The position numbers and the translations under genes are program-made. Positions 15,833 through 24,343 of a DNA stretch of 40,359 bases are shown here, one piece after another. This DNA is from an uncultured Rhodospirillales bacterium (GTDB lineage: Bacteria > Pseudomonadota > Alphaproteobacteria > Acetobacterales > Acetobacteraceae), in the NCBI GenBank assembly GCA_903845065.1, contig CAIMWH010000177.1, forward strand, positions 1-40,359, written 5' to 3'. The notes below the pieces were generated by a model, which was given only the letters and a program-made list of their open reading frames with translations, did not search any database and was not told where the DNA came from. Numbering within the stretch: position 1 is the first letter of the stretch; each line of letters begins with the position of its first letter.

Positions 15833-18817
15833 CTAGCGGCGCCACCAGCCCTTTTTCGGCGGCGCTTCCGGCAGGGTGTCCTGCCCGATGACAATCGGAC
15901 GCACCACCGGACCGGCGGCAACTTCCGGCTCAGGCTCGGGAGCCACCGCCAGCGGTTCCGGCGCCACAACCTCCGGCACGACGACGGCAACCGGCGCCGC
16001 CACCACGACAGGCTCGGCAACCGGAGCCGCAACCTCGACAGGGGCGACCGCGACGGGGGCGACCGCGACGGGGGCAACCGCCACCGGCACAGGCGCCTCG
16101 ACAACCGCCTCGACCACAACGGGAGCCACCGGCGCTGCCACCGGGGCCACCGGCGCGGCGCGGCTTTCGGCGCGCTCGGCTTCAGCCTGTTCGATCAGGT
16201 CGAAGATATCGAGCACGTTCTGCCCCCCGAAGGGATCAGCCGGGGTCGGCCCGGTATAGGCCGGCGCGACATAGGCCGGCGCCACATACGCAGGAGCCAC
16301 ATAGGCGGGCACCGGTGCGGCCGGGGCGGCAACCGGGGCTGCCTCAGCTTCGGCCGGGGCCTGCTCGTCGGCATCCGGCAGTTCGACGCCGTTCTCGTCA
16401 CGACGCCGGCGACGGCCACCGCGGCGGCCACGCCGGCGCGAGCGCGGCTTGCCGTTCTCGTCGAACGCCTGTTCGTCCAGCGCCGGCTGCTCGGCCTCGG
16501 CCGGATCGACCAGCACCGGTTCGGCCGCATCGGCCTCGCCTTCGATCGGCAGCAGCAGATCGGGCAGTTCGGGCGAGGTATCGACGAGGAGGGTCTCGCC
16601 CTCGTCGCCGCCGGCTTCCTCGCCGCCAGCCTCGCCGCCGGCTTCACCGGCATCACCTTCCTCGCGCTTGCCGCCACGCCGGCGACGACGGCGCCGGCGA
16701 CGGCGCTCGCCCTCTTCGTCCGCGCTCGCCTTGGCCTCGGCCGTCATCGGCTCGCTGCCTGGCTCCTCGCCACGGCTCGCTTCGGCCGGAGCCTCACGAA
16801 CCTCGTCCTCGGCGAGCACCACGTCCTCCGCCTCGTCCTCGTCGGCGTCGTACACCGGGGCAACGGGTGCGACCGGGGCGGCGATCGCCACCGGACGCTC
16901 GCCGGGCTCCAGGGCACGAACCCGCTCGATCCGCAGCTGCGCGGCGCTCAGGCTTTCATCGGGGCTGAAATGAACCCGCATCCCGGTGCGCTGCTCGATT
17001 TCCACCAGGCGATCGCGCTTGTGGTTGAGCAAATAGAACGCGACGGAGCCGGCGACATGCACGGTGACCAGGGCCGAACGCGCCTTGGCACCCTCTTCCT
17101 CGATCGCCCGCAGCACATGCATCGCGCTGCTCTCGGTCGAGCGGACATGGCCAAGGCCGCCGCAATGCGGGCAGGTGATGAAGTTGGTTTCGGTGAGGCT
17201 GGGGCGCAGCCGCTGGCGGCTCATCTCCAGCAGGCCGAAATGGCTGATCGAGCCCACCTGGATGCGGGCGCGGTCGTTCTTCAGCGCCTCCTTGAGGCGG
17301 CGCTCGACGGTGAGGTTGTTCTTCTTCGACTCCATGTCGATGAAGTCGATCACGATCAGGCCCGCGAGATCCCGCAGGCGAAGCTGCCGTGCGGCTTCCT
17401 CGGCGGCCTCGATGTTGGTCTTGAGGGCGGTTTCCTCGATGTTGCGCTCACGGGTGGAGCGGCCCGAGTTCACATCGATGGCGACCAGCGCCTCGGCCTG
17501 GTTGATGACCAGGTAGCCGCCCGACTTGAGCTGCACGGTGGGCGAAAGCATCGAGTCGAGCTGCGCCTCGACGCCCATGCGGCCGAACAGGGTCTGGCCG
17601 CCGTTATCGGCGCTGCGCCACTGGATCACCTTGCGGGCGTGGCTCGGCATCAGCATGCGCATGAAGTCATGCGCGGCCTTCCAGCCCTCATGGCCATCCA
17701 CCAGCACCTCGTCGATATCGCGCGAGTAGCCGTCGCGGATGGCGCGCTTGATGAGGCTGGCTTCCTCGTAGATCAGCGCCGGGGCGACGGAGCGCATGGT
17801 GTGCTCGCGGATATCGTCCCACAGGCGCATCAGGTATTCGCAGTCGCGCTTGATCTCGGGCTTCGGGCGGGCGGCGCCGGCGGTGCGCACGATGAGGCCC
17901 ATGCCCTGCGGGATTTCGAGTTCCGCGGTGATTTCCTTGAGGCGGCGGCGATCGGAGGCCGAGGTGATCTTGCGCGAGATGCCGCCGCCACGGGGCGAGT
18001 TGGGCATCAGCACGCAGAAGCGGCCGGCGAGCGAGATATAGGTGGTCAGCGCCGCGCCCTTGGTGCCGCGCTCTTCCTTCACAACCTGGATGAGCAGGAT
18101 CTGGCGGCGGCGGATCACTTCCTGGATGCGATAGGTGCGCAGCATGCGCGACGAGCGGCGGGCGCGGGCTTCCTCGGCGCCGTTGCCCTCGAACACGTCG
18201 CTTTCGCCGCCGAAGGTCTCGGGCGGCGGGGCATCGGCGGCCGGCACGTCAAGCTCGGCGTCATAGCCGGCCTCGGCCTCGTCGGACTCGGAGGCTGCGG
18301 CATCGGCCGCGGGCGCATCGGCGAGTTCGGCGGCGGGGGCGGAGAAATCGGGCTCGAAGGCGCCGTAGGTCACTTCGCTGTAGGACACGGCGAGCGCCAT
18401 CTCGCTCTGCGCGGGCGCATCGGCGGCATCGGCGGCGTCAGCCACCGGGGCTTCGGCCGGCTCGCGGGTTTCGGCGCGGGGCTGCGGGGCGCTGACGCCG
18501 CGTTCCTCGGCTTCCTCTTCCTCGCGGGCCTCCTCGGCCTGCATGGCGATCAGGCGCTGCCGGTCGGCGACGGGGATCTGGTAGTAGTCGGGGTGGATTT
18601 CGCCGAAGGCGAGGAAGCCGTGGCGCCCGCCGCCGTATTCCACAAAGGCGGCCTGGAGCGAGGGCTCCACGCGGACCACCTTGGCAAGATAGATGTTCCC
18701 CTTGAGCTGCTTCTTGGTAGAAGTCTCGACGTCGTAATCTTCGAGGCGATTACCGTCCAGCACCACCACGCGGGTTTCTTCCGCGTTGGTGGCATCCAAC
18801 AACATGCGCTTGGTCAT
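15833..18817 (-). CDS. rne: Ribonuclease E (RNase E/G family)
   Basis: Endoribonuclease central to mRNA decay and rRNA processing. 994 residues. The S1 RNA-binding domain (about 35-270) is split by an acidic Ala/Glu-rich insert at about 94-221, as in other alphaproteobacterial enzymes. The catalytic DNase-I-like domain carries the metal-binding Asp448 (VAIDVNSGRS) and Asp491 (VIDFIDM), and the Zn-link is CPHC (Cys549, Cys552). The C-terminal 400 residues are disordered scaffold, with two arginine-rich blocks that probably bind RNA, short PAYVA and PVAVA repeats, and an end KKGWWRR. The degradosome partner sites cannot be identified by eye. Leftward gene facing a long leader region, which suggests 5'-UTR autoregulation as known for rne in Escherichia coli. 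Confidence 0.95.
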   Translation of the reverse strand: MTKRMLLDATNAEETRVVVLDGNRLEDYDVETSTKKQLKGNIYLAKVVRVEPSLQAAFVEYGGGRHGFLAFGEIHPDYYQIPVADRQRLIAMQAEEAREEEEAEERGVSAPQPRAETREPAEAPVADAADAADAPAQSEMALAVSYSEVTYGAFEPDFSAPAAELADAPAADAAASESDEAEAGYDAELDVPAADAPPPETFGGESDVFEGNGAEEARARRSSRMLRTYRIQEVIRRRQILLIQVVKEERGTKGAALTTYISLAGRFCVLMPNSPRGGGISRKITSASDRRRLKEITAELEIPQGMGLIVRTAGAARPKPEIKRDCEYLMRLWDDIREHTMRSVAPALIYEEASLIKRAIRDGYSRDIDEVLVDGHEGWKAAHDFMRMLMPSHARKVIQWRSADNGGQTLFGRMGVEAQLDSMLSPTVQLKSGGYLVINQAEALVAIDVNSGRSTRERNIEETALKTNIEAAEEAARQLRLRDLAGLIVIDFIDMESKKNNLTVERRLKEALKNDRARIQVGSISHFGLLEMSRQRLRPSLTETNFITCPHCGGLGHVRSTESSAMHVLRAIEEEGAKARSALVTVHVAGSVAFYLLNHKRDRLVEIEQRTGMRVHFSPDESLSAAQLRIERVRALEPGERPVAIAAPVAPVAPVYDADEDEAEDVVLAEDEVREAPAEASRGEEPGSEPMTAEAKASADEEGERRRRRRRRRRGGKREEGDAGEAGGEAGGEEAGGDEGETLLVDTSPELPDLLLPIEGEADAAEPVLVDPAEAEQPALDEQAFDENGKPRSRRRGRRGGRRRRRDENGVELPDADEQAPAEAEAAPVAAPAAPVPAYVAPAYVAPAYVAPAYTGPTPADPFGGQNVLDIFDLIEQAEAERAESRAAPVAPVAAPVAPVVVEAVVEAPVPVAVAPVAVAPVAVAPVEVAAPVAEPVVVAAPVAVVVPEVVAPEPLAVAPEPEPEVAAGPVVRPIVIGQDTLPEAPPKKGWWRR
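16041..16085 (-). repeat. 15-bp tandem repeat encoding PVAVA in RNase E
   Basis: Two identical 15-bp units (GGGGCGACCGCGACG at 16041-16055 and 16056-16070) and a degenerate third unit encode the repeated PVAVA of the RNase E tail. The unit length is a multiple of three, so copy-number change would keep the frame. Confidence 0.75.
16256..16315 (-). repeat. 15-bp tandem repeat encoding PAYVA in RNase E
   Basis: Four 15-bp units beginning ATAGGCCGGCGCGAC, the first two differing at one base and the last two more diverged, encode successive PAYVA units in the disordered RNase E tail. Probably a linker of variable length; a sticker-type interaction motif is speculation. Confidence 0.75.
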
Positions 18818-19494
18818 TCAGCCCTGAACTCCGGTAGGCCGCGCTCACATCTGCCGCTCCTGCGGCGCGCGCGCGGCGCGATCGTGATGACGGGAGGGGT
18901 GGGCCCGGTCGCAGCGGAGGCAGGGAGGAAGCCGTGTCGATCGATGTTCGCGTTCGCGCCCCGATGCTTTCCTGCACGAGCCACGCCGGCGCGAACCACG
19001 AGTGGCGCTCCGGTGCGGTGCAGGAAAGGGAAGGCGGCGTTGCGGTCATCGGACCCTGTGTCTGCGGTCGGGGGCACGCCTGTCTCGGGCGCGCCGCCCC
19101 GGTGGAAATGCATGCCGACCGCTCACGCGGCCCCTTTTGCTCCCCGGCGCGCTCGCGTTTGCGATGCGGCGCGCACATTGGAGCAGGCCGGCGCTGGAAG
19201 CGCGCGGCACGGGCGGCAACGGGTGGCACGGGGCGGCGGCTGGGCTGCCGAAAAGCCGGCCAGTGCCCCGCATCGCTGCCACCGGATCACCCCGGCACGG
19301 GCGCAACCGCGCTGTGCCGGTGACGTCACCGAAGCGATCACATTCATGACGCAATCGACGCTGCACTGCAAGCACGGTGCGGGCCGGCAGCAAGGCGGGT
19401 ACCTAAATTCGCCGCAATCAACGGGAAAGGTGCATCAGTGGATGTTGTTTGTTAGGATTTGCTCCTGTTCGCCCACTCGGAGGGTTCGCCGATC
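18818..19494. promoter_or_regulatory. 677-bp gene-free divergent region; probable rne leader
   Basis: The longest gap in the window lies between divergent rne and the amidase gene. The part near rne is very GC-rich and contains a perfect 11-bp inverted repeat, CTTTCCTGCAC (18967-18977) with GTGCAGGAAAG (19018-19028), enclosing 40 bases with a smaller GCCAC/GTGGC stem, plus GCCGC-TCCT-GCGGC at 18853-18866. The last 110 bases are less GC-rich and should hold the amidase promoter. Open frames here have no protein-like features. A long structured rne 5' leader, with autoregulation by RNase E, is the best reading. No DnaA-box cluster was seen. Confidence 0.5.
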
Positions 19495-20319
19495 GTGATC
19501 ACGCGCCGTGTCCTGCTGGGCGCCGGTGTTGCCGCCCGCTTCGTGCTGCCGGATGCCGCGGACGCCGCGACACCCAAGGCGGCCGCGCGGGTGGCGCCGC
19601 TGGTGGTTCTCGATCCCGGCCATGGCGGCAAGGACCCGGGGGCCATCGGCGTGTCGGGCACCTATGAAAAGCATGTCGCACTGGCCGCCGCGCTCGAGTT
19701 GCAGCGCCAGTTGCTGGCGGGCGGGCAGTACCGGGTGGAACTCACCCGCACGAGGGACGTGTTCATCCCTCTCGAACAGCGCGTCACCTTCGCCCAGGGG
19801 CGGGGCGCGGCGCTGTTCGTCTCGATGCACGCCGATGCGCTGTCGGACCACGGGGTGCGCGGCGCGAGCGTCTACACCCTGGCCGATGCCGCGTCGGACG
19901 CGCAGACGGCGGCGCTGGCGCGGCGCGAGAACGCGGCCGACCGGTTCGGCACCCCCAATTTCCATGACACCCCGCCCGAGGTGAGCCGCATCCTGGGCAG
20001 TCTGGTGCGCCAGGAAACCCGTCAGGGTGCCTCGCGCATGGCCAACCGGGTGGTGGGGGAACTGGGGCGCGATGTGCCGCTGCTGCAGAACCCCAACCGC
20101 CACGCCCGCTTCATGGTGCTCAAGGCCGCCGACATCCCCAGCGTTCTGGTGGAGATGGGGTTCATGTCCAACCGGGCCGACGAGGCGGCGCTGCGCAAGC
20201 CGGACCATCGCGCCCGGGTGGCCAGCGCGATGCGTCGCGCGGTCGATGCCTTCTTCGCCGCCCAACCAGGCACTGGCCAACCTGGGCGGATGGCAACCCA
20301 GCCCCAGGCCAGAAGCTAG
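19495..20319 (+). CDS. N-acetylmuramoyl-L-alanine amidase (Amidase_3)
   Basis: Zinc-dependent periplasmic amidase that cuts the peptide from MurNAc in peptidoglycan, used in cell separation. 274 residues. The N-terminus ITRRVLLGAG resembles a twin-arginine signal, as in exported AmiA/AmiC. The catalytic domain starts at VVLDPGHGG. The Zn ligands are His43, Glu58 and His112 (SMHAD), and the catalytic Glu220 is in VLVEMGFMSN. There is no AMIN domain, so it is a short form. The GTG at 19495 follows GGAGGG by 10 bases; an upstream start would place unlikely residues before the RR motif. It precedes the PBP1A gene by 46 bases, so the two wall genes probably share a transcript. Confidence 0.92.
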   Translation: MITRRVLLGAGVAARFVLPDAADAATPKAAARVAPLVVLDPGHGGKDPGAIGVSGTYEKHVALAAALELQRQLLAGGQYRVELTRTRDVFIPLEQRVTFAQGRGAALFVSMHADALSDHGVRGASVYTLADAASDAQTAALARRENAADRFGTPNFHDTPPEVSRILGSLVRQETRQGASRMANRVVGELGRDVPLLQNPNRHARFMVLKAADIPSVLVEMGFMSNRADEAALRKPDHRARVASAMRRAVDAFFAAQPGTGQPGRMATQPQARS

Positions 20320-20365
20320 TCGGAAGCGCTACCCCTAGCGCGCAAAATTGGTGTAATCCGCGCCC

Positions 20366-23023
20366 ATGAGCCAACCCCTGACCGCAGGCGCCCCACTGGG
20401 CGGACGACGCACGCCGCGAGGCGGCCGCCCTGCCACGCCGACCGGATCGACACCCCCTCCCGGCCCGCCCTCCGGCCCGCCGCCCGAACGCGCGCACAAG
20501 CCGCCGCGCCCGCCGCGCAAAAAGGCGCCGCTGGGCTGGGTGCGCCGCCTGGTTGGCCTGGCGTTCATGCTCATCGTGCTCGGCGGCCTTGGCGGGGCAG
20601 GGGCGCTCTATCTCGGCTACCAGAAATTCAGCGCCGACCTGCCGGACCTCGAAAGCCTACGCGATTACCAGCCCCGCGTGATGAGCCGCCTCTACACCGG
20701 CGATTCCCGCCTGCTCGCCGAACTGGCCACCGAACGGCGCATCTTCGTGCCCGCGTCGGCCATCCCCGAAATCGTCAAGCGCGCCTTCATCTCCGCCGAG
20801 GACCAGAACTTCTACACCCACAAGGGCGTCGACCCCATCGCGGTGACCCGGGCGATCGTGACGGACGTGCTGAACTACGGCTCCGGCAAGCGCCCGATCG
20901 GCGCCTCCACCATCACCCAGCAGGTGGCGAAGAACATGCTGCTCGGCAACGAGGTCTCGATCGCCCGCAAGGCCAAGGAGATGATCCTGGCCGCCCGCAT
21001 CGAGCAGACCCTGCCGAAGGATCGCATCCTCGAACTCTACCTCAACGAGATCTATCTTGGCCTGCAATCCTACGGGGTGGCGGCGGCCGCGCAGACCTAT
21101 TTCAACAAGAGCCTCGACGAGATCACCCTGCCCGAGGCCGCCTTCCTCGCCGTGCTGCCCAAGGCGCCCAACAACTACAATCCCTTCCGCTCGCCTGACG
21201 CCGCGCGCATCCGGCGCGACTGGGTGATCGACCGCATGGCCGATGACCGGGTGATCACCGCCGAGCAGGCAACCGCGGCCAAAGCCACCGCCATCGCCCC
21301 CTCGCCGTTCCGCCGCCCCGAAGTGGTGGCCGGCGGCGAGTATTTCGCCGAGGAGGTGCGCCGCGCGCTGGTGGACCGCTACGGCCCCGACCGCACCACC
21401 CAGGGCGGCCTGATGGTGCGCACCACCCTCGATCCCGCCTTGCAGATCGCGGCCGACAAGGCCCTGCATGACGGGCTGATGCAGTACGACCGCGCCCGCG
21501 GCGGCTGGCGCGGCCCGGTCGGCCATGCCGATACGGCGTCCGATTTCCGCCAGTCCTGGCCGAATGCACTGGCAACGGCGGCGCGCCCGCCAGGGATGCT
21601 GCCGGGCTGGCGCCTCGGCGTGGTGGTCGAGGCGAGCGAGGCCGAGGCCCGCGTCGGCTTCATGGAACGCCAGCCGGGCACCACCGCGCAGCAACCCCGC
21701 GTGCTGCCGCTGGCCTTCGCCGATCTCGCCTGGGCGCGGCCGCTGAAGGACGGCAAGCCCGGCCCGGCGCCGAAGCGGCTGGCCGAGGTGATAGTCCCCG
21801 GTGACATCGTGATGGTGGAGCCGCTGCCGGCCCAGGCGGCGCAGGGCAAGACACCGGCGCGGCCGGAGCGGCTGGCGCTGCGGCAGATCCCGCTGGTCCA
21901 GGGCGCGCTGGTCAGCCTCGATCCGGCGAACGGCCGGGTGCTCGCGCTCTCCGGCGGCTGGAGCTACGAACTCAGCCAGTACGACCGCGCCACCCAGGCC
22001 AACCGCCAGCCCGGCTCGAGCTTCAAGCCCTACGTCTACCTCACCGCCATGATGCGCGGCATTTCGCCCTCCCAGCGGGTGCTGGACGCCCCCTTCGTGG
22101 TGGACCTCGGCGCCGCCGGCAAATGGCGGCCGCACAATGACGAGGAGGATTTCGCCGGGCCGCTGCCCCTGCGCGTGGCGCTCGAGAAGTCGGTCAACCT
22201 GGTCACCATCCGCCTCGCCGACATGCTGGGGATGAACGCGGTGGCCAAGACGGCGATCGATTTCCATGTGGTCGATGACATGCCGCGCGTCCTGCCGGCC
22301 TCCCTCGGCGCGGTGGAAACCACCGTCATGCGGCAGGCCGCCGGGTATGCGGCGCTGGCCAATGGCGGGCGCGAGGTGATCCCGACATTGATGGACAGCG
22401 TGCAGGACCGCGACGGCAAGGTGATCTGGCGCGCGGCCGGGCCGGACTGCGCCGGCTGCACCGATCCCGCCCGGGTGCCGCAGTTCACCGACACGCGGCG
22501 CCAACTGGCCGATCCCGCCTCGGTGTTCCAGGTGGTGACCATGATGCAGGGCGTCATGCAGCGCGGTACCGGCGCGCCGGTGGCGGCCGGCATCAACCGC
22601 CAGCTCGCCGGCAAGACCGGCACCACCAGCGAGTTCACCGATGCTTGGTTCGTGGGCTTCAGTCCGGACCTGGTCACCGCCGTGTGGGTGGGGTTCGACA
22701 AGCCGAGCGAGACGCTGGGCAACAATGCCTTCGGGGCCTCCACGGCGGGGCCGATCTGGCATGATTTCATGGCCACCGCCCTGGCCAGCCGCCCGGCGCT
22801 CAAATTCGTCCCCCCCGAGGGCGTCACCATGGCAAGCTGGGACAGCGGAACCGGCATGGTGGTCGATGCGTTCAAGCCCGGCCAGGTTCCGGGCGGCTCC
22901 GGCCCGCTCCGCGGCGCGCCGGCCGCACCGGCCACGGCGGGCGGCCCGGACAATGTCGCCGACACCAAGCCGGCCCGCCCGGCGGCCGGCGGGGTCGACA
23001 GCGGCATGACCGGGCTGTATTGA
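20366..23023 (+). CDS. mrcA: Penicillin-binding protein 1A
   Basis: Bifunctional class A PBP that polymerises and crosslinks peptidoglycan at the inner membrane. 885 residues: a Pro/Arg-rich cytoplasmic tail (1-60), one membrane helix (about 62-84), glycosyltransferase GT51 domain with catalytic Glu145 (EDQNFY), GASTITQQVAKN (179-190) and the RKAKEM/NEIYLG motifs, an OB-like middle (about 365-500), and a transpeptidase with SSFK (Ser551, Lys554), SVN (609-611) and KTGT (750-753). A Pro/Ala-rich C-tail ends the protein. All catalytic motifs are intact. No strong ribosome-binding site precedes the ATG. The order amidase - mrcA - prfB follows a common alphaproteobacterial arrangement. Confidence 0.96.
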   Translation: MSQPLTAGAPLGGRRTPRGGRPATPTGSTPPPGPPSGPPPERAHKPPRPPRKKAPLGWVRRLVGLAFMLIVLGGLGGAGALYLGYQKFSADLPDLESLRDYQPRVMSRLYTGDSRLLAELATERRIFVPASAIPEIVKRAFISAEDQNFYTHKGVDPIAVTRAIVTDVLNYGSGKRPIGASTITQQVAKNMLLGNEVSIARKAKEMILAARIEQTLPKDRILELYLNEIYLGLQSYGVAAAAQTYFNKSLDEITLPEAAFLAVLPKAPNNYNPFRSPDAARIRRDWVIDRMADDRVITAEQATAAKATAIAPSPFRRPEVVAGGEYFAEEVRRALVDRYGPDRTTQGGLMVRTTLDPALQIAADKALHDGLMQYDRARGGWRGPVGHADTASDFRQSWPNALATAARPPGMLPGWRLGVVVEASEAEARVGFMERQPGTTAQQPRVLPLAFADLAWARPLKDGKPGPAPKRLAEVIVPGDIVMVEPLPAQAAQGKTPARPERLALRQIPLVQGALVSLDPANGRVLALSGGWSYELSQYDRATQANRQPGSSFKPYVYLTAMMRGISPSQRVLDAPFVVDLGAAGKWRPHNDEEDFAGPLPLRVALEKSVNLVTIRLADMLGMNAVAKTAIDFHVVDDMPRVLPASLGAVETTVMRQAAGYAALANGGREVIPTLMDSVQDRDGKVIWRAAGPDCAGCTDPARVPQFTDTRRQLADPASVFQVVTMMQGVMQRGTGAPVAAGINRQLAGKTGTTSEFTDAWFVGFSPDLVTAVWVGFDKPSETLGNNAFGASTAGPIWHDFMATALASRPALKFVPPEGVTMASWDSGTGMVVDAFKPGQVPGGSGPLRGAPAAPATAGGPDNVADTKPARPAAGGVDSGMTGLY

Positions 23024-23068
23024 CGCCGACCGATCCACGGAACCCTTTTCTTCAGAAAAAAGCGAGCC

Positions 23069-24200
23069 ATGTCCGCTGAATCCGACTCCCTCAACGAACA
23101 GATCAAGCAGTCCGTCGCGCTGCTGAGGAGGCATCTTTGACTGGGATGTCGCACTGCCCCGCCTCGAAGAACTGAACCACCGCGCCGAGGACCCCGACCT
23201 CTGGACCAATGCGTCCAAGGCCCAGGAACTCATGCGCGAACGCAACCGGCTGGCGAGCCTCATCGATAGCGTGCGTCAGTTGACGACAGATGTCGACGAT
23301 ACCATCGAGCTGATCGAGATGGCCGAGTCCGAGTCCGACGCCGCCATGGTAGCCGACGGCATCGCGGCCCTGCGGGCGTTGGCCGAGGAGGCCAAGCGGC
23401 GCGAGATCGAGAGCCTGCTGTCCGGCGAGGCGGACGGGTTCGATTGCTTCGTCGAAGTCAACGCCGGCGCCGGCGGCACCGAGGCGCAGGACTGGGCCGA
23501 GATGCTCAAGCGCATGTACATGCGCTGGGCCGAAAAGCGCGGCTGCAAGATCCAGTTGATCGAAGAGAGCGAAGGCGAGCAGGCCGGCATCAAGTCCTGC
23601 ACGCTGCAGATCTCGGGGCCGAGCGCCTACGGCTGGCTCAAGACCGAATCGGGCGTGCATCGCCTGGTGCGCATTTCGCCGTTCGACGCGGCGGCGCGGC
23701 GGCAGACCTCGTTCGCCTCGGTGTGGGTCTATCCGGTGGTGGACGACACCATCGAGATCGAGATCGATCCGTCCGACCTCAAGGTGGACACCTATCGGGC
23801 GTCCGGCGCCGGTGGCCAGCACGTCAACAAAACCGAGTCGGCCATCCGCATCACCCATATTCCGTCCGGCATCATCGTCGCGTGCCAGACCGACCGGTCG
23901 CAGCATCGCAACCGGGCGACGGCGATGGGGATGTTGAAGGCGCGGATGTACGAGGCGGAGTTGCAGCGCCGCGAGGCGATCAGCAACGCGCAGGAGGATG
24001 CCAAGACGGCGATCGGCTGGGGCCACCAGATCCGCAGCTACGTGCTGGCGCCCTACCAGATGGTAAAGGACCTGCGCACCGGGGTGGAAAAAGGCAACCC
24101 GGACGCGGTACTCGACGGCGACCTGGACGCCTTCATGGCGGCAGCCCTCGCCGCCCGCGTCGGCGCCACCCGCAGCGACGCCTCGGCGCAAGCCCAGTAG
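23069..24200 (+). CDS. prfB: Peptide chain release factor 2, programmed +1 frameshift
   Basis: RF2 recognises UGA and UAA stops and triggers peptide release. Translation from ATG 23069 runs 23 codons to an in-frame TGA (23138-23140). Skipping the T at 23138 restores the RF2 frame ([23 protein letters not shown]), giving 376 residues. The family SPF anticodon-like motif is at 203-205 and the catalytic GGQ at 248-250, nearly the Escherichia coli numbering. So the coding sequence is 23069-23137 joined to 23139-24200. The frameshift is self-regulatory: low RF2 slows termination at UGA and favours shifting. 45 bases follow mrcA. An automatic caller would probably start it too late (for example at 23232) and lose 54 residues. 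Confidence 0.96.
23126..23141 (+). promoter_or_regulatory. prfB frameshift site
   Basis: AGGAGG (23126-23131), a 3-base spacer CAT, then CTT-TGA-C. This is the known RF2 recoding arrangement: an internal Shine-Dalgarno-like element 3 bases before the slippery CTT, followed by the weak stop context TGAC. Confidence 0.95.
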
Positions 24201-24225
24201 CCGCCCCGACACCCGGTGTTCGCGC

Positions 24226-24321
24226 AGGACACAACGGATAGGAAGTTTTTGCTTCTTTTTTCAAAAGGACGCGCTTTCTTTTTTGAAAAAAAGAAACAAA
24301 AAACTTTTGTCCGTTCCTGTG
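24226..24321 (-). repeat. AT-rich 96-bp palindromic element, copy 2
   Basis: Same length as copy 1 and 91/96 identical to its reverse complement. The differences cluster in one half, which is also where one internal hairpin is disrupted (CAAAAGGACGCGC). It lies 25 bases after the prfB stop and 22 bases before the MFS start, where it could stop prfB transcription. Just beyond the element a short match continues (copy 2 reverse complement GAACACCG, copy 1 CAACACCG). Confidence 0.85.
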
Positions 24322-24343
24322 CCCACTGCCGGGTGCCGAGCCG

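Noticed and set aside
18818-19494. Replication origin in the rne-amidase gap
   Set aside because: No cluster of TTATCCACA-like boxes and mostly GC-rich; the strand-bias switch alone is not enough.
16970-19498. Long rightward open frame opposite RNase E
   Set aside because: Antisense to rne; no domains or signal; composition typical of a GC-rich shadow frame.
20657-23263. Long leftward open frame opposite mrcA and prfB
   Set aside because: Antisense to well-supported genes and crosses their boundary without any start context.
23232-24200. prfB starting at the internal ATG 23232
   Set aside because: It would remove 54 residues of conserved RF2 N-terminus that the frameshifted reading restores.
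24226-24321. CRISPR array or phage attachment site
   Set aside because: Copies are 21 kb apart and palindromic, with no regular spacers, tRNA or integrase.
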